Shown here piece by piece: positions 10,429-19,258 of a DNA stretch of 64,000 nucleotides. Position 1 is the stretch's first letter, and each line of letters starts with the position of its first letter. Source of the DNA: Herbiconiux sp. L3-i23 (GTDB lineage: Bacteria; Actinomycetota; Actinomycetes; Actinomycetales; Microbacteriaceae). The stretch spans positions 1,736,001 through 1,800,000 of the forward strand of contig NZ_AP025737.1 of the NCBI RefSeq assembly GCF_023734115.1. Direction: 5' to 3'. The notes beneath the pieces were generated by a model. The model was given only the letters and a program-made list of their open reading frames with translations, did not search any database and had not been told where the DNA came from. The translations under genes were made by a program, and so were the position numbers.

Positions 10429-10442
10429 CTGCACCGGTGCAG
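10429..10442. promoter_or_regulatory. perfect palindrome upstream of the APC permease (possible operator)
   Basis: CTGCACCGGTGCAG is a perfect 14-bp palindrome 14 bases upstream of the permease start codon. This position would overlap the transcription start or ribosome site. The CG-centred form resembles LacI-type operators, but no regulator gene is adjacent. Confidence 0.35.
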
Positions 10443-10544
10443 AGCAGCCCCGATTCCGCCTCGGTCGGGTGAATCCTCAGTCTTCTCCGAACCGGCTGGG
10501 AGCCACCGGAGAGAATTCGATGCACGGCGCGTCCGACCGGCTGG

Positions 10545-11360
10545 TCAGCGCAGACGCCCGAGTACCGCCGTGCCGTCGATCTCATCGTCGGAGACCACCT
10601 GCGCATCGAAGCCCGACGCCGTGAAGACGGCGAGCGTTGCGGCGGCCTGGCGCCTGCTCGTCTCGATGAGGAGGTGTCCACCGGGCCGCAGCCACTCGGG
10701 AGCTTCGGCGGCGATCCGTCGGTGCAATCCCAGCCCGTCGACTCCGCCGTCGAGCGCGACGCCGGGCTCGTGTTCGCGGGCTTCGAGCGGCATCATGCCG
10801 ATCTCACCGCTCGGCACGTACGGCGCGTTCGCGACGACGAGACGGACGGTGCCCCTCAATCGCGGAGGCAGGGGCGCGAAAAGGTCGCCCTGGAACACGG
10901 CCGCTTCCGGTCCGAGGTTGCGGCGAGCGGGGATCAGCACGGCCGGATCGATGTCCGCCGCGGAGACGCCGATGCCGGGCACCCGGCGCTCGAGCGCCGC
11001 GCTCACCGCGGCCACCCCGCAGCAGAGCTCGACCAGCTCGTCGCCCGCCGCGAGCAACGGTGCGGCGGAGTCGACGAGGATCTCGCTGCGACGGCGCGGC
11101 ACGAAGACGCGCGGCGCGACCGCCAGCCGCAGCCCCGCGAACTCCACCCACCCGACGATCTGCTCGAGCGGCTCGCCCTCGATCCGACGCCGGGTCATGG
11201 CCTCGAGCTGCGCGGCGTCCGCCGCCTCGGCGATCAGCAGTTGCGCCTCCTCCTCGGCGAAGACGCAGCCCGCAGCGCGCAGGCGCTCGACGATCCGCGC
11301 GAAGAGGGGGTGGGCGTCCGGATGCGACGCGCTATCGGCCTGCGGCGCGGTCTCGGACAT
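10545..11360 (-). CDS. HemK/PrmC-like protein N5-glutamine methyltransferase
   Basis: A 271-residue SAM-dependent methyltransferase. The N-terminal helical domain is followed by FVPRRRSEILVD, then SAM motif I in the form VELCCGVAAVSAAL, motif II (AADIDPAVLIPARRN), and NAPYVPS in the place of the NPPY catalytic motif of PrmC. The NAPY form is common in a shorter actinobacterial paralogue group annotated as putative protein-(glutamine-N5) methyltransferase, and probably not the release-factor enzyme itself. The ATG at 11360 gives a 20-residue unstructured leader. It is divergent from the ABC transporter genes with only a short promoter between. Confidence 0.78.
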   Translation of the reverse strand: MSETAPQADSASHPDAHPLFARIVERLRAAGCVFAEEEAQLLIAEAADAAQLEAMTRRRIEGEPLEQIVGWVEFAGLRLAVAPRVFVPRRRSEILVDSAAPLLAAGDELVELCCGVAAVSAALERRVPGIGVSAADIDPAVLIPARRNLGPEAAVFQGDLFAPLPPRLRGTVRLVVANAPYVPSGEIGMMPLEAREHEPGVALDGGVDGLGLHRRIAAEAPEWLRPGGHLLIETSRRQAAATLAVFTASGFDAQVVSDDEIDGTAVLGRLR

Positions 11361-11376
11361 GCGGCGATCCTAGGCG

Positions 11377-11406
11377 TTGACAGCGGCTCCGCCGCGGCCC
11401 TTGAAT
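11377..11406 (+). promoter_or_regulatory. promoter for a leaderless ABC transporter mRNA
   Basis: TTGACA at 11377-11382 and TTGAAT at 11401-11406 are separated by 18 bases. The GTG start codon follows at 11413, six bases after the -10 element, so transcription would begin at or next to the start codon. Confidence 0.65.
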
Positions 11407-11412
11407 GCAGCC

Positions 11413-12132
11413 GTGGACAACGCCCCCGCAGTACGCGTCACCGACCTCGTCGTCCGCCGTCGACGCACGCAGATCCTGCACGGTCTCTCGTTCGAGCTCC
11501 CCCACGGGGCGCTCGTCGGCTTGCTCGGCCCGAGCGGATCGGGCAAGACGACCCTCATGCGCGCCCTCGTCGGTGTGCAGAAGATCTCCTCCGGCAGCGT
11601 GAGCGTACTCGGCGAGCCGGCGGGCAGCGTGCCCCTGCGCTCGAGCGTCGGGTACGTCACCCAGCAGGCGAGCGTCTACGCCGACCTCACCGTCGAGCAG
11701 AACCTGCGCTACTTCGCCTCCATCCTCCGCGTCGGCCGCGACCGGGTCGTCGAGACCCTTGAATCGGTGGACCTCACGGCGCACCGTTCGAGCCTCGTCT
11801 CCACCCTGAGCGGCGGCCAACGCGGACGCGTCTCACTCGCCGCCGCACTGCTCGGCACACCGCAGCTCCTCGTGCTCGACGAGCCGACGACCGGGCTCGA
11901 CCCGGTCCTGCGGGCGAGCCTGTGGGACCTCTTCGCGGACATCACCGCGCGGGGCACGACGCTGATCGTCAGCTCGCACGCGATGGACGAGGCCGACCAC
12001 TGCTCCCGGTTGCTGCTCCTGCGAGACGGGGCGCTGATCGCCGACGACTCCCCCGCCGGCCTGCTGCGCTCGACCGGTGCGCGCGACACCGAGGGCGCGT
12101 TCCTCGCACTCGTGCGCGAGGCCCGCTCGTGA
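11413..12132 (+). CDS. ABC-2 type transporter ATP-binding protein
   Basis: A 239-residue ABC ATPase with Walker A GPSGSGKTTL, Q-loop (VTQQASVY), signature LSGGQ and Walker B LLVLDEPTTGLDP, then the switch histidine (IVSSHAMDEADH). The DrrA/CcmA-like form and a single permease partner fit an ABC-2 exporter. The frame can be opened to a TTG at 11377, but that codon is the -35 box of the promoter. I use the GTG at 11413 (VDNAPAVRVTDL), consistent with a leaderless transcript. It overlaps the permease gene by four bases. The substrate is unknown; drugs, lipids or polysaccharides are usual for this type. Confidence 0.88.
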   Translation: MDNAPAVRVTDLVVRRRRTQILHGLSFELPHGALVGLLGPSGSGKTTLMRALVGVQKISSGSVSVLGEPAGSVPLRSSVGYVTQQASVYADLTVEQNLRYFASILRVGRDRVVETLESVDLTAHRSSLVSTLSGGQRGRVSLAAALLGTPQLLVLDEPTTGLDPVLRASLWDLFADITARGTTLIVSSHAMDEADHCSRLLLLRDGALIADDSPAGLLRSTGARDTEGAFLALVREARS

Positions 12133-12863
12133 GCCCGCGCCTGACCCTCGCCACGGCGGTGCGGATCCTGCGGCAGATCGCGCACGACCCGCGCACCATC
12201 GCGCTGCTCCTCGTCGTGCCGAGCCTGCTGGTCGGGCTGATGGCGTGGATCTTCGAGGAGACGCCGGTGTTCCAGCAGGTGGGGCCCGCCGTGCTCGGGC
12301 TCTTCCCGTTCATCGTCATGTTCCTCGTCACCAGCATCACGACGCTCCGCGAGCGGCGGGAGGGCACGCTCGAGCGGCTGCTCACCATGCCGATCGGCAA
12401 GGGCGACATCATCGGCGGCTACACGATCGCATTCGGCCTGCTCGCCGTCGCCCAGTCGCTCGTCGCCGTCGGCTACGCGGTGTGGGTCTGCGGGCTGGAG
12501 GTGGCGGGCGACCCGTGGCTGCTCGTCCTCGTCGCCGTCGTGGACTCGCTGCTCGGCACCACCCTGGGCCTCTTCGCGAGCGCGTTCGCCGCCACCGAGT
12601 TCCAAGTGGTGCAGTTCATGCCCGCCCTCGTCTTCCCTCAGGTCCTGCTCGGCGGCATCATCGTCCCCCGTGAGGACATGCCCGACGTGCTGCACGCGAT
12701 CTCGGACTGGTTGCCGCTGTCCCACGCGATCGACGCCCTCGATCTGGTGTCCACTGAAGCCGACGCGACCGGGGACGTCCTGCGGGAGCTCGCGATCGTG
12801 GCGGCGTTCGCCGTCGTCGCGGTGGTGCTCGCCGCAGTGACCCTGCGCCGCAGGACCGCCTGA
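12129..12863 (+). CDS. ABC-2 type transporter permease
   Basis: A 244-residue integral membrane protein with six hydrophobic segments and the ABC-2 permease signature (ERREGTLERLLTMPIGKGDIIGGY, and QVLLGGIIVPREDMPDVLHAISDWLPLSHAID split by short loops). The GTG at 12129 overlaps the ATPase stop (GTGA), which fixes the start; a 69-residue extension in the same frame is only the shadow of the ATPase. It forms the export channel with the upstream ATPase, in the cytoplasmic membrane. Confidence 0.87.
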   Translation: MSPRLTLATAVRILRQIAHDPRTIALLLVVPSLLVGLMAWIFEETPVFQQVGPAVLGLFPFIVMFLVTSITTLRERREGTLERLLTMPIGKGDIIGGYTIAFGLLAVAQSLVAVGYAVWVCGLEVAGDPWLLVLVAVVDSLLGTTLGLFASAFAATEFQVVQFMPALVFPQVLLGGIIVPREDMPDVLHAISDWLPLSHAIDALDLVSTEADATGDVLRELAIVAAFAVVAVVLAAVTLRRRTA

Positions 12864-12927
12864 ACGACGGGCACCCTCCCGCCAGTCGACGCGGTCGGCG
12901 GAGCCCGCCGTCATAGGGTGAGTGTCG

Positions 12928-14739
12928 ATGCCCGAAGAACTGCGCGAGACCTGGACCCCCGGTTACGGCACCGCGACGGCGGCGATGTCGCTGTGCTCGG
13001 TCGTGCTCGAACGCGCCCGCTCACGTCCCGGCAGCACGCTCGCCGAGATCAAGGGTGACGACGGCGGGTTCGTTCCGGTGACCGCGCAGCGCTTCCTCGA
13101 TGACGTGCTCGCCACCGCCCGCGGCTTCGTCGCCCTCGGGGTCGAGCCCGGCGACCGGGTGGGCGTCATGGCGAACACCCGGTACGAGTGGTCGGTGCTC
13201 GATGTCGCGGGCCTCTTCGCCGGCGCGGTGACGGTGCCCGTCTATCAGACCTCCTCGGCGGACCAGCTGGCGTGGATCGTCACCGACTCGGCCCTCAAGG
13301 TCCTCGTCACCGAGAACCGGACGATGGCGGCGCTCGCCGACGCGCTGCTCGAGTCGTCGCCGCTCGAGCGCGTGCTGGTGCTCGAGGACTCCCCCGGCGC
13401 CCTCGCGGAACTGCGGACCGCGGGCGCCGAGATCGACGAGGAGGTCGTGCTCGAGCGTGCCGCCGCCGCCGACCTCGACACACTCGCCACCATCGTGTAC
13501 ACCTCCGGCACGACGGGCCGACCCAAGGGCGTCGAGCTGACCCACGGCAACTTCGTCACCCACATCGTGAACGGGGTCGACGACCCGAATCTCGGCGGGG
13601 TCGTCAAGGGCGAGGACAAGCGCACCCTGCTGTTCCTCCCGCTCTCCCACGTCTTCGGCCGGTTCATCAACTACCTCTGCATGTATTCGGGCAGCGTCAT
13701 CGGCTACACCCCCAGCACGAAGACGCTCGTCGCCGACCTGCAGGCGTTCCGTCCAACCTGGCTTCTCGCGGTGCCGCGCGTATTCGAGACCTTCTACAAC
13801 TCCGCGAACGCCCTCTCCGGGACGGGTGTGAAGCAGCGGATCTTCCAGTGGGCGTCGAAGACCGCGCAGGCCTACTCGCGATCGCTCGACACCGGCGGGC
13901 CCTCGCCCGTGCTGGCGGCGCGCATGAAGGTCGCCGACCGGCTGGTGTTCCAGAAGATCCGCGCCGTCATGGGCGGACAGGTCACCTACGCGATCTCGGG
14001 CGGCGCCCCGCTCGCCGTCTGGCTCGGGCACTTCTTCCGCGGCATCGGCATCACCGTCATGGAGGGGTACGGCCTGACCGAACTGTCGGCTCCCACCGCC
14101 GTGAACCGGCCGGGGCTCATCAAGATCGGCAGCGTCGGCGCTCCCTACCCCGGCACGGGTGTGCACATCGCCGACGACGGCGAGATCCTCGTGAAGGGGC
14201 CGAACGTCTTCCGCGGCTACCGCGGCGACCCGGACGCGACGGCCTCCGAGTTCGTCGACGGCTGGTTCGCGACGGGCGACTACGGCCGGCTCGACTCCGA
14301 CGGCTACCTCTACATCGTGGGGCGCAAGAAGGAGATCATCATCACCGCGGGCGGCAAGAACGTGCAGCCCGCCGGCCTCGAGAACCTGCTCCGATCGCAT
14401 CCGATCATCTCGGAGGTCGTCGTCGTCGGTGATGAGAAGCCGTTCATCGGCGCGCTCATCGCCCTCGACGAGGCGATGCTCGAGGGGTGGCTGAAGAGCA
14501 AGGGGCGCCCCGCTCTGTCGCTCGCCGACGCCGCGAACGACGAGACGGTTCGGGCGGCGCTCGATGAGGAGATCGCCCGTGCGAACCAGTCGGTGTCGCG
14601 TGCCGAGGGCATCCGCAAGTACGTGATCCTGCCGCGTGCCCTCAGCGAGGAGCAGGGCGAGCTGTCCGCGTCGCTGAAGGTGCGGCGCAAGGTCGTGCTC
14701 GAACACTTCGCCGACGAGTTCGACTCGCTCTACCGCTAG
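12928..14739 (+). CDS. long-chain fatty acid--CoA ligase (AMP-dependent synthetase)
   Basis: A 603-residue acyl-adenylate-forming enzyme. The P-loop is YTSGTTGRPKGVELTHGN. Further motifs are ISGGAPL, the adenine motif MEGYGLTELSAPTA, the hinge region (WFATGDYGRLDSDGYLYIVGRKKEIII) and the catalytic lysine region GGKNVQPAGLE. The closest family is FadD15-like long-chain acyl-CoA synthetases of actinobacteria. GTG at 12922 is possible, but AGGGTGA lies six bases before the ATG at 12928. It should activate fatty acids at the membrane for lipid synthesis or beta-oxidation. A perfect 23-bp palindrome follows two bases after the stop. Confidence 0.92.
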   Translation: MPEELRETWTPGYGTATAAMSLCSVVLERARSRPGSTLAEIKGDDGGFVPVTAQRFLDDVLATARGFVALGVEPGDRVGVMANTRYEWSVLDVAGLFAGAVTVPVYQTSSADQLAWIVTDSALKVLVTENRTMAALADALLESSPLERVLVLEDSPGALAELRTAGAEIDEEVVLERAAAADLDTLATIVYTSGTTGRPKGVELTHGNFVTHIVNGVDDPNLGGVVKGEDKRTLLFLPLSHVFGRFINYLCMYSGSVIGYTPSTKTLVADLQAFRPTWLLAVPRVFETFYNSANALSGTGVKQRIFQWASKTAQAYSRSLDTGGPSPVLAARMKVADRLVFQKIRAVMGGQVTYAISGGAPLAVWLGHFFRGIGITVMEGYGLTELSAPTAVNRPGLIKIGSVGAPYPGTGVHIADDGEILVKGPNVFRGYRGDPDATASEFVDGWFATGDYGRLDSDGYLYIVGRKKEIIITAGGKNVQPAGLENLLRSHPIISEVVVVGDEKPFIGALIALDEAMLEGWLKSKGRPALSLADAANDETVRAALDEEIARANQSVSRAEGIRKYVILPRALSEEQGELSASLKVRRKVVLEHFADEFDSLYR

Positions 14740-14740
14740 G

Positions 14741-14798
14741 CGAGGTGCCCGGTTCTGCGGGTGTTTCGGCGTCCGCACCCGCAGAACCGGGCACCTCG
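14741..14798. repeat. palindromic intergenic element, copy 1 (also likely bidirectional terminator)
   Basis: A perfect 23-bp inverted repeat: left arm 14741-14763 beginning CGAGGTGCCCGGTTCTGCGG, a 12-base loop, right arm 14776-14798. It fills the space between the convergent acyl-CoA ligase and GH13 genes. Related copies with the same outer CGAGGTGCCC and inner CTGCGGGT cores occur at 56356-56413 and, degenerate, at 56574-56631, so this is a dispersed repeat family and not only a terminator. Confidence 0.88.
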
Positions 14799-14803
14799 TC
14801 CGG

Positions 14804-16381
14804 TCAGTCCGGGATGATCCAGGCTGCCGCGTCGGCGGGCAGGCGACCGTCCATCTGCGGCGCGGAGGCGAGCACGACCTGCCCCTCCGGCAGTACCGCG
14901 GGGTTGTCGCCCATCGCGACGGCGATCATCGCCCCGCGATCCCGGCGGCACACGAGCAGACCGTCGTCGGCGAGCGACCACTCGGCGCCCTCGTCGGCGG
15001 CGAACACCCCGTCGGCCAGCAGTCGCTTGCGCGTCGCGATCGCCGTACGGAAGAGGTGCAGCGTCGACTCGTCGGTCGCCTCCTGCACGTCGACGGCGTT
15101 CTCGCCCCACCAATCGGGCGTCGGCAGCCACGGCGGAGTCACGGCGCCCTCCGGGACGAAACCGTGGTGGCGATCCGTCGATCGCGTCCACGGCATGGGC
15201 ACCCGCACGCCATCGCGGGACACTCCGCCGCGGAACCACATCGGATCCTTCCGCGCGTCGAGGGGCACGTCGACCTCGGGCAGTCCGAGCTCCTGACCCT
15301 GGAACACGTAAGCGCCCCCGGGGAAGCCGAGCACCGACAGCAATCCGGCCCGCGCCCTTGCGAGCCCGCGCTCCCCGCCGCCGAACCGCGTGACCGAGCG
15401 CACGAGGTCGTGGTTCTCGAGCGCCCATGTGGGTGACGCCCCGTACTCGCGGCGGACGGCATCGAGCTCGCGGCCGACCTCGAGCCACTGATCGGGCTCC
15501 CAGCCCAGCCGCGCGAACGAGAAGGCGAAAGTCTGGTGCAGCTCGTCGGCGCGGGTGTAACGCGCCGAACGCGCCGGAATGAGGTTGACCTCGCCGACCA
15601 GCAGGCGTGGCGGCCGGTACTCCTCGGCGACCCGCCGCCAGCGGCGATAGACATCGTGAACCGGTTCCTGGTCCATCGCGAGCGGGTTCGATCGGAGACC
15701 GTCGATGACGGTGGGAACGACCTCGGAGTCGGGCAGCCCCTCGGTCTTGAACAATCCGTGCGCGACGTCGACGCGCACGCCGTCGACGCCGCGGTCGAGC
15801 CAGAACCGCAGCACGCCCTCGAAGTAGTCGCCGACAGCGGGGTTGCGCCAGTTCCAGTCGGGTTGGGCCGGGGAGAACAGGTGTAGGTACCACTGCGTGT
15901 CGTCGGCCGAATCGGGTGCGACCCGCGACCAGGCGGGGCCGCCGAAGACGCTCAGCCAGTTGTTCGGCGGGGTCTGCGGATCCCGCCCCTGCGCGAAGTG
16001 GAACAGCTCCCTCTCGGGTGACCCCGGCCCTGCCGCGACGGCGGCGATGAAGCGCTCGTTGTCGACCGAGGTGTGGTTCGGTACCAGGTCGACGAGTACC
16101 CGGATGTCGAGCGCGTGCGCATCGGCGAGGAGCTCGTCGAAGTCGGCGAGGGTGCCGAATAGGGGGTCGACATCGCAGTAGTCGCTCACGTCGTAGCCCT
16201 GATCCACCCCGGGCGACGGTTGGAACGGCGTCAACCAGATCCCGTCGACGCCGAGCGAGGCGATGTAGTGCAGATGTTCGATCACGCCGCGGAGGTCGCC
16301 GATGCCGTCCGCGTCCGTGTCGGCGAATGACCGCGGGTACACCTCGTAGATGACTCCCGTCTCCCACCACCGCTCGTCCAT
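14804..16381 (-). CDS. glycoside hydrolase family 13 alpha-glucosidase
   Basis: A 525-residue GH13 enzyme. It begins WWETGVIYEVYPRSFADTDADG, the oligo-1,6-glucosidase/alpha-glucosidase N-terminus. Region I is DLVPNHTS, region II GVRVDVAHGLFK with the nucleophile aspartate, region III LLVGEVNLIP with the acid glutamate, and region IV ALENHDLVRS. The C-terminal beta domain carries an EWSLADDGLLVCRR strand. The frame stays open upstream to 16705, but that part is an antisense shadow of phzF; the ATG at 16381 is the family start. A TACCGT element seven bases before it suggests a leaderless mRNA. It probably hydrolyses short alpha-glucosides in the cytoplasm. Confidence 0.9.
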   Translation of the reverse strand: MDERWWETGVIYEVYPRSFADTDADGIGDLRGVIEHLHYIASLGVDGIWLTPFQPSPGVDQGYDVSDYCDVDPLFGTLADFDELLADAHALDIRVLVDLVPNHTSVDNERFIAAVAAGPGSPERELFHFAQGRDPQTPPNNWLSVFGGPAWSRVAPDSADDTQWYLHLFSPAQPDWNWRNPAVGDYFEGVLRFWLDRGVDGVRVDVAHGLFKTEGLPDSEVVPTVIDGLRSNPLAMDQEPVHDVYRRWRRVAEEYRPPRLLVGEVNLIPARSARYTRADELHQTFAFSFARLGWEPDQWLEVGRELDAVRREYGASPTWALENHDLVRSVTRFGGGERGLARARAGLLSVLGFPGGAYVFQGQELGLPEVDVPLDARKDPMWFRGGVSRDGVRVPMPWTRSTDRHHGFVPEGAVTPPWLPTPDWWGENAVDVQEATDESTLHLFRTAIATRKRLLADGVFAADEGAEWSLADDGLLVCRRDRGAMIAVAMGDNPAVLPEGQVVLASAPQMDGRLPADAAAWIIPD

Positions 16382-16428
16382 TCGCGACACGGTAGACGGG
16401 AAGGCATCGAGTTCCGTGAGCGTCGGCC

Positions 16429-17292
16429 TCAGTCGGCGATGGCGGCGGCGCCGCCGCTGACGCGGATCCCGCCGATCGCCGGGATGTCGACGAGCAGCGA
16501 GCTGGGGCGCCCCACGTGGCGCCCTTGCAGGATCGTCACGGTCGCGGGAGCCTCCACGAGACCGAGGTCTCGCAGGTACCCGCCGAGCGCGGCGGCCGCC
16601 GACCCCGTCGCCGGATCCTCGGTCATGGTGCCGACGGGGAACAGGTTGCGGGCCTCGAATCTCGCGTCGTCGAGTGCGCGGAGCACGGTGACGGTGCCGC
16701 TCCATCCCTGCTCGTCCATGAGCGCGCGCATCGATGCGGCGTCGAAGGTGAAGCCGTCGAACACCGTCTCGTCGGCGAGGACGACGATCGGATGCCGATT
16801 GCCCGCGTAGGCGACCTTCACCGGGTAGTCGGTGTCGAGCGCATCCTCCTCGAGGCCGAGCAGCGAGAGCAGCCGGGTCAGTACTGCGGGGTCGAGCGGA
16901 CGGACCTCGGGGTCGACGCTCGTGAAGGTGGCGACGATCGGGCCGTCCGGGAACGGCTGCCCGGTGTGGATGACGACCTCGCCGACGGCGGTGTCGAAGT
17001 GGAAGGTGCCGTCGCCCTCACGCTCGGCGAGGGCGACCGCGGTCGCCACGGTGGCGTGACCGCAGAACGGGACCTCGGCGATCGGTGAGAAGTAGCGCAG
17101 CGCGAAGCGGGGTTCCGCATCGTCGGAGCGTCCGGTGACGAACGCGGTCTCGGCGAAGCCGACCTCGGCCGCTGTCGCCTGCATGTCGGCATCGGTCATC
17201 GAGGACGCGTCGAGCACGATGCCGGCCGGGTTGCCTCCCCCGGGTTCGGCGGCGAAGGCGGCGTACCGGAGGACCTCAGGCTCTGCGCTCAT
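16429..17292 (-). CDS. PhzF family isomerase
   Basis: A 287-residue protein of the PhzF/diaminopimelate-epimerase fold. Motifs are AAEPGGGNPAGIVLD at the N-terminus, FAETAFV with the conserved catalytic glutamate, PFCGHATVATA, and the C-terminal half signature MTEDPATGSAAAALGGYL. Two pseudo-symmetric halves are evident. Members isomerise small metabolites; true phenazine synthesis is unlikely because no other phz genes are present. It is about 50 bases from the GH13 gene on the same strand. Confidence 0.88.
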   Translation of the reverse strand: MSAEPEVLRYAAFAAEPGGGNPAGIVLDASSMTDADMQATAAEVGFAETAFVTGRSDDAEPRFALRYFSPIAEVPFCGHATVATAVALAEREGDGTFHFDTAVGEVVIHTGQPFPDGPIVATFTSVDPEVRPLDPAVLTRLLSLLGLEEDALDTDYPVKVAYAGNRHPIVVLADETVFDGFTFDAASMRALMDEQGWSGTVTVLRALDDARFEARNLFPVGTMTEDPATGSAAAALGGYLRDLGLVEAPATVTILQGRHVGRPSSLLVDIPAIGGIRVSGGAAAIAD

Positions 17293-17355
17293 CCGTCAAG
17301 CCTGCCTCGCCGTGGCGCTCAAGGCCAATCGTCGGGCGCAAGACGGCGGAGCGTG

Positions 17356-17565
17356 TCAGGGGACCGACCGGGCGCGGGCGGCGCGATCCTCTCCGGGGAT
17401 GACGATCCACATGACGATGTAGATGAGGATCTGCGGGCCGGGCAGTAACAGGGACACGATCGCGAGGACGCGGACGAGGCCCACCGACCAGCCGAACCGC
17501 TTCGCGAGTGCGGCGCAGACACCGGCGATCATGCGGCCGCTGACGGGACGTACGAGGGAGGTCAT
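17356..17565 (-). CDS. PspC domain small membrane protein
   Basis: A 69-residue PspC protein: TSLVRPVSGRMIAGVCAALAKRFGWSVGLVRV, then a hydrophobic helix (LAIVSLLLPGPQILIYIVMWIVIP) and a short charged tail. This is the core PspC domain and nothing else. Upstream in-frame ATGs at 17595 and 17619 exist. I use 17565 because GGAGGA lies ten bases before it and the domain begins immediately. PspC proteins sense or stabilise membrane stress, but without pspA or a kinase nearby the role here is open. Confidence 0.8.
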   Translation of the reverse strand: MTSLVRPVSGRMIAGVCAALAKRFGWSVGLVRVLAIVSLLLPGPQILIYIVMWIVIPGEDRAARARSVP

Positions 17566-17657
17566 GCGCCTACGATCCTCCGCACCGCGGCTCATGGCAA
17601 TCGGGGTATCCCCCGGCACCGAGGTGGTTTACCGGACCGGCGGTCACCGCTCGCCGG

Positions 17658-18035
17658 CTACTGGGTCGCGGCGATCCAGTCGCGGAGGATGTGCTGCACC
17701 GATGCTCGCCGCTCGGAGATCTCGGCGGAGTCACGGAAGGCGAGCACCGCCCTCTCCCCTGACTTCCACTCGAGCAGCCCGTCCGGATCATCGATCTCGG
17801 AGGGCAGGTCGGCGCCGCTCTTCTTCGCTCCCGCGTGCAGGATGAGCAGCAGCGGACGGGAAGGGCGGATGTGCATGGTCGCGAAGTGCTCGGCGATGGT
17901 GAAGCTCGGCGAGTTCCACTTCACCTCTTCGCGGATGCGCGGGTCGGCCTCGAGGATCACCTCGCGCAGCGCTTGAACGGAAACCGACGCGGCGCCGGCA
18001 TCGACGCCGTCGGCATGACGCTGGTCGGCGGTCAC
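17658..18035 (-). CDS. DUF1801 domain protein
   Basis: A 125-residue DUF1801/YdhG-like protein. The core is [26 protein letters not shown], then [21 protein letters not shown], and a C-terminal helix ending in [10 protein letters not shown]. The function of the fold is not established. The GTG at 18035 overlaps the nitroreductase stop (GTGA), indicating translational coupling. The frame runs open far upstream to 19676, but that long reading frame is a shadow of the nitroreductase and other genes; only this part is real. Confidence 0.8.
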   Translation of the reverse strand: MTADQRHADGVDAGAASVSVQALREVILEADPRIREEVKWNSPSFTIAEHFATMHIRPSRPLLLILHAGAKKSGADLPSEIDDPDGLLEWKSGERAVLAFRDSAEISERRASVQHILRDWIAATQ

Positions 18036-18844
18036 CGCTCGCCGGGGACGAGCGGCTCGTCCCAGCCCTGCTGCGGGTTGTCCACCGTCTCGCGGAAGAC
18101 GTACTGCGACGCGAGTTTGCGCTGGTGACTCGACCAGTCGATGGCCGGTCGGCGCTGCTCGGGCGGGAGGTAGCCGAGCCGGTAGACCGCCATGAGTTCG
18201 TACTCGGCGGGCACCTTCAACAGGTCGACGATGAGATCCCACTTGCCGGGGACCTCCATCGGGAAGGAGACGAACTGGATCCCCATGCCGAGTTCGAGGG
18301 TCGACAGCCACACGTTCTCCATCGCGGCGCCCATGCTGAACACCGAGTAGAACGACGACAGTTCGCCCGGCCGGTACTCGGATCGGTCGAGCATGACGCC
18401 GAGGAGGAGCGGTGACCCGGCGACGAGCTTGCGGTTCTCCTCGCCGAGGGTGTGCGGCACGCGCAGGGTGTTCATGAGTTTCTGCCCCCGCGAGGTGAAG
18501 GCCTGGCTCGTGAAGGGGCGAAGCGGTGCGGGAAGCTTGTCGAACAGCATCCCGTCGCGACGGCGCTCCATCTCGTCCTTGCTGAAGCGGAAGTACGGCT
18601 TGTAGCGCTCGAAGAACGTCCCGTTCGACATCGCCTCGGTCATGCTCTCGCCGCTGATGCGCGCCACGGTCTCGATGGTGTCCCGGTTCTCGACGAGCAC
18701 GAAGCGCCACGGCTGACTGTTGAGCTGCGACGGCGCTCGCCCCGCGAGTTCCATCAGCGTGCGCTGATGCTCCTCGGACACCGGGTCGGGCAGGAAGTGC
18801 CCGTTGGTCGTCTTGCGTCGACGGATGGCGTCGAAGAGCTCCAC
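18032..18844 (-). CDS. nitroreductase family protein
   Basis: A 270-residue FMN-dependent nitroreductase-fold protein. It starts [21 protein letters not shown], followed by [19 protein letters not shown], the FMN-phosphate region. [27 protein letters not shown] is the conserved helix near the flavin, and the end has [10 protein letters not shown]. The substrate is unknown. It is co-transcribed with the DUF1801 gene, with which it overlaps by four bases, and lies three bases from a small membrane protein gene upstream. Confidence 0.87.
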   Translation of the reverse strand: MELFDAIRRRKTTNGHFLPDPVSEEHQRTLMELAGRAPSQLNSQPWRFVLVENRDTIETVARISGESMTEAMSNGTFFERYKPYFRFSKDEMERRRDGMLFDKLPAPLRPFTSQAFTSRGQKLMNTLRVPHTLGEENRKLVAGSPLLLGVMLDRSEYRPGELSSFYSVFSMGAAMENVWLSTLELGMGIQFVSFPMEVPGKWDLIVDLLKVPAEYELMAVYRLGYLPPEQRRPAIDWSSHQRKLASQYVFRETVDNPQQGWDEPLVPGER

Positions 18845-18847
18845 GCG

Positions 18848-19186
18848 CTACCTCCAGGATCGGATCAGGCCGGCGAGAAAGAAGGGGGCCGCCGACAGCG
18901 CCACCGCGTAGTGCCGCTTCGAGTGCGTCCCGGCGTACGGGATGACCGCGAGCGGGACAGCTGCCGGAGCGAGCAGCACCGTCGCCTCGACCGCCTCGCG
19001 ACGGGGTTTCGCCCACAGCGCGCTCGTCGCCGCGGCTCCCGCCAGGGTTGCGGTGGTGATGTAGATGGCGTGGTGCACCCAGCGGAAGTTGCGGGTGTCG
19101 ACGAGGCGCAGGGCGACGCTCGCGCCGAGCGCGCAGTTGAGGACGTAACTCGCGGTCGCCGCGGTGAAAAACGCCCGTGCCCTCAC
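18848..19186 (-). CDS. small integral membrane protein, function unknown
   Basis: A 112-residue protein with about four hydrophobic segments (SYVLNCALGASVALRL, IYITTATLAGAAATSAL, VLLAPAAVPLAVIPY, YAVALSAAPFFLAGLI). A basic N-terminus RAR and basic C-terminus RSWR are consistent with inside ends. I do not recognise a family. The GTG at 19186 follows GGGAG. It lies just upstream of the nitroreductase gene with three bases between, so these probably form one transcript. Confidence 0.65.
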   Translation of the reverse strand: MRARAFFTAATASYVLNCALGASVALRLVDTRNFRWVHHAIYITTATLAGAAATSALWAKPRREAVEATVLLAPAAVPLAVIPYAGTHSKRHYAVALSAAPFFLAGLIRSWR

Positions 19187-19258
19187 ACTCGGAAGTCTCC
19201 CACAGCGCAGTCTGAACAGCGCCTGCGAGAGTGCCCATCGACGCCCGAGCGGAAGGTG

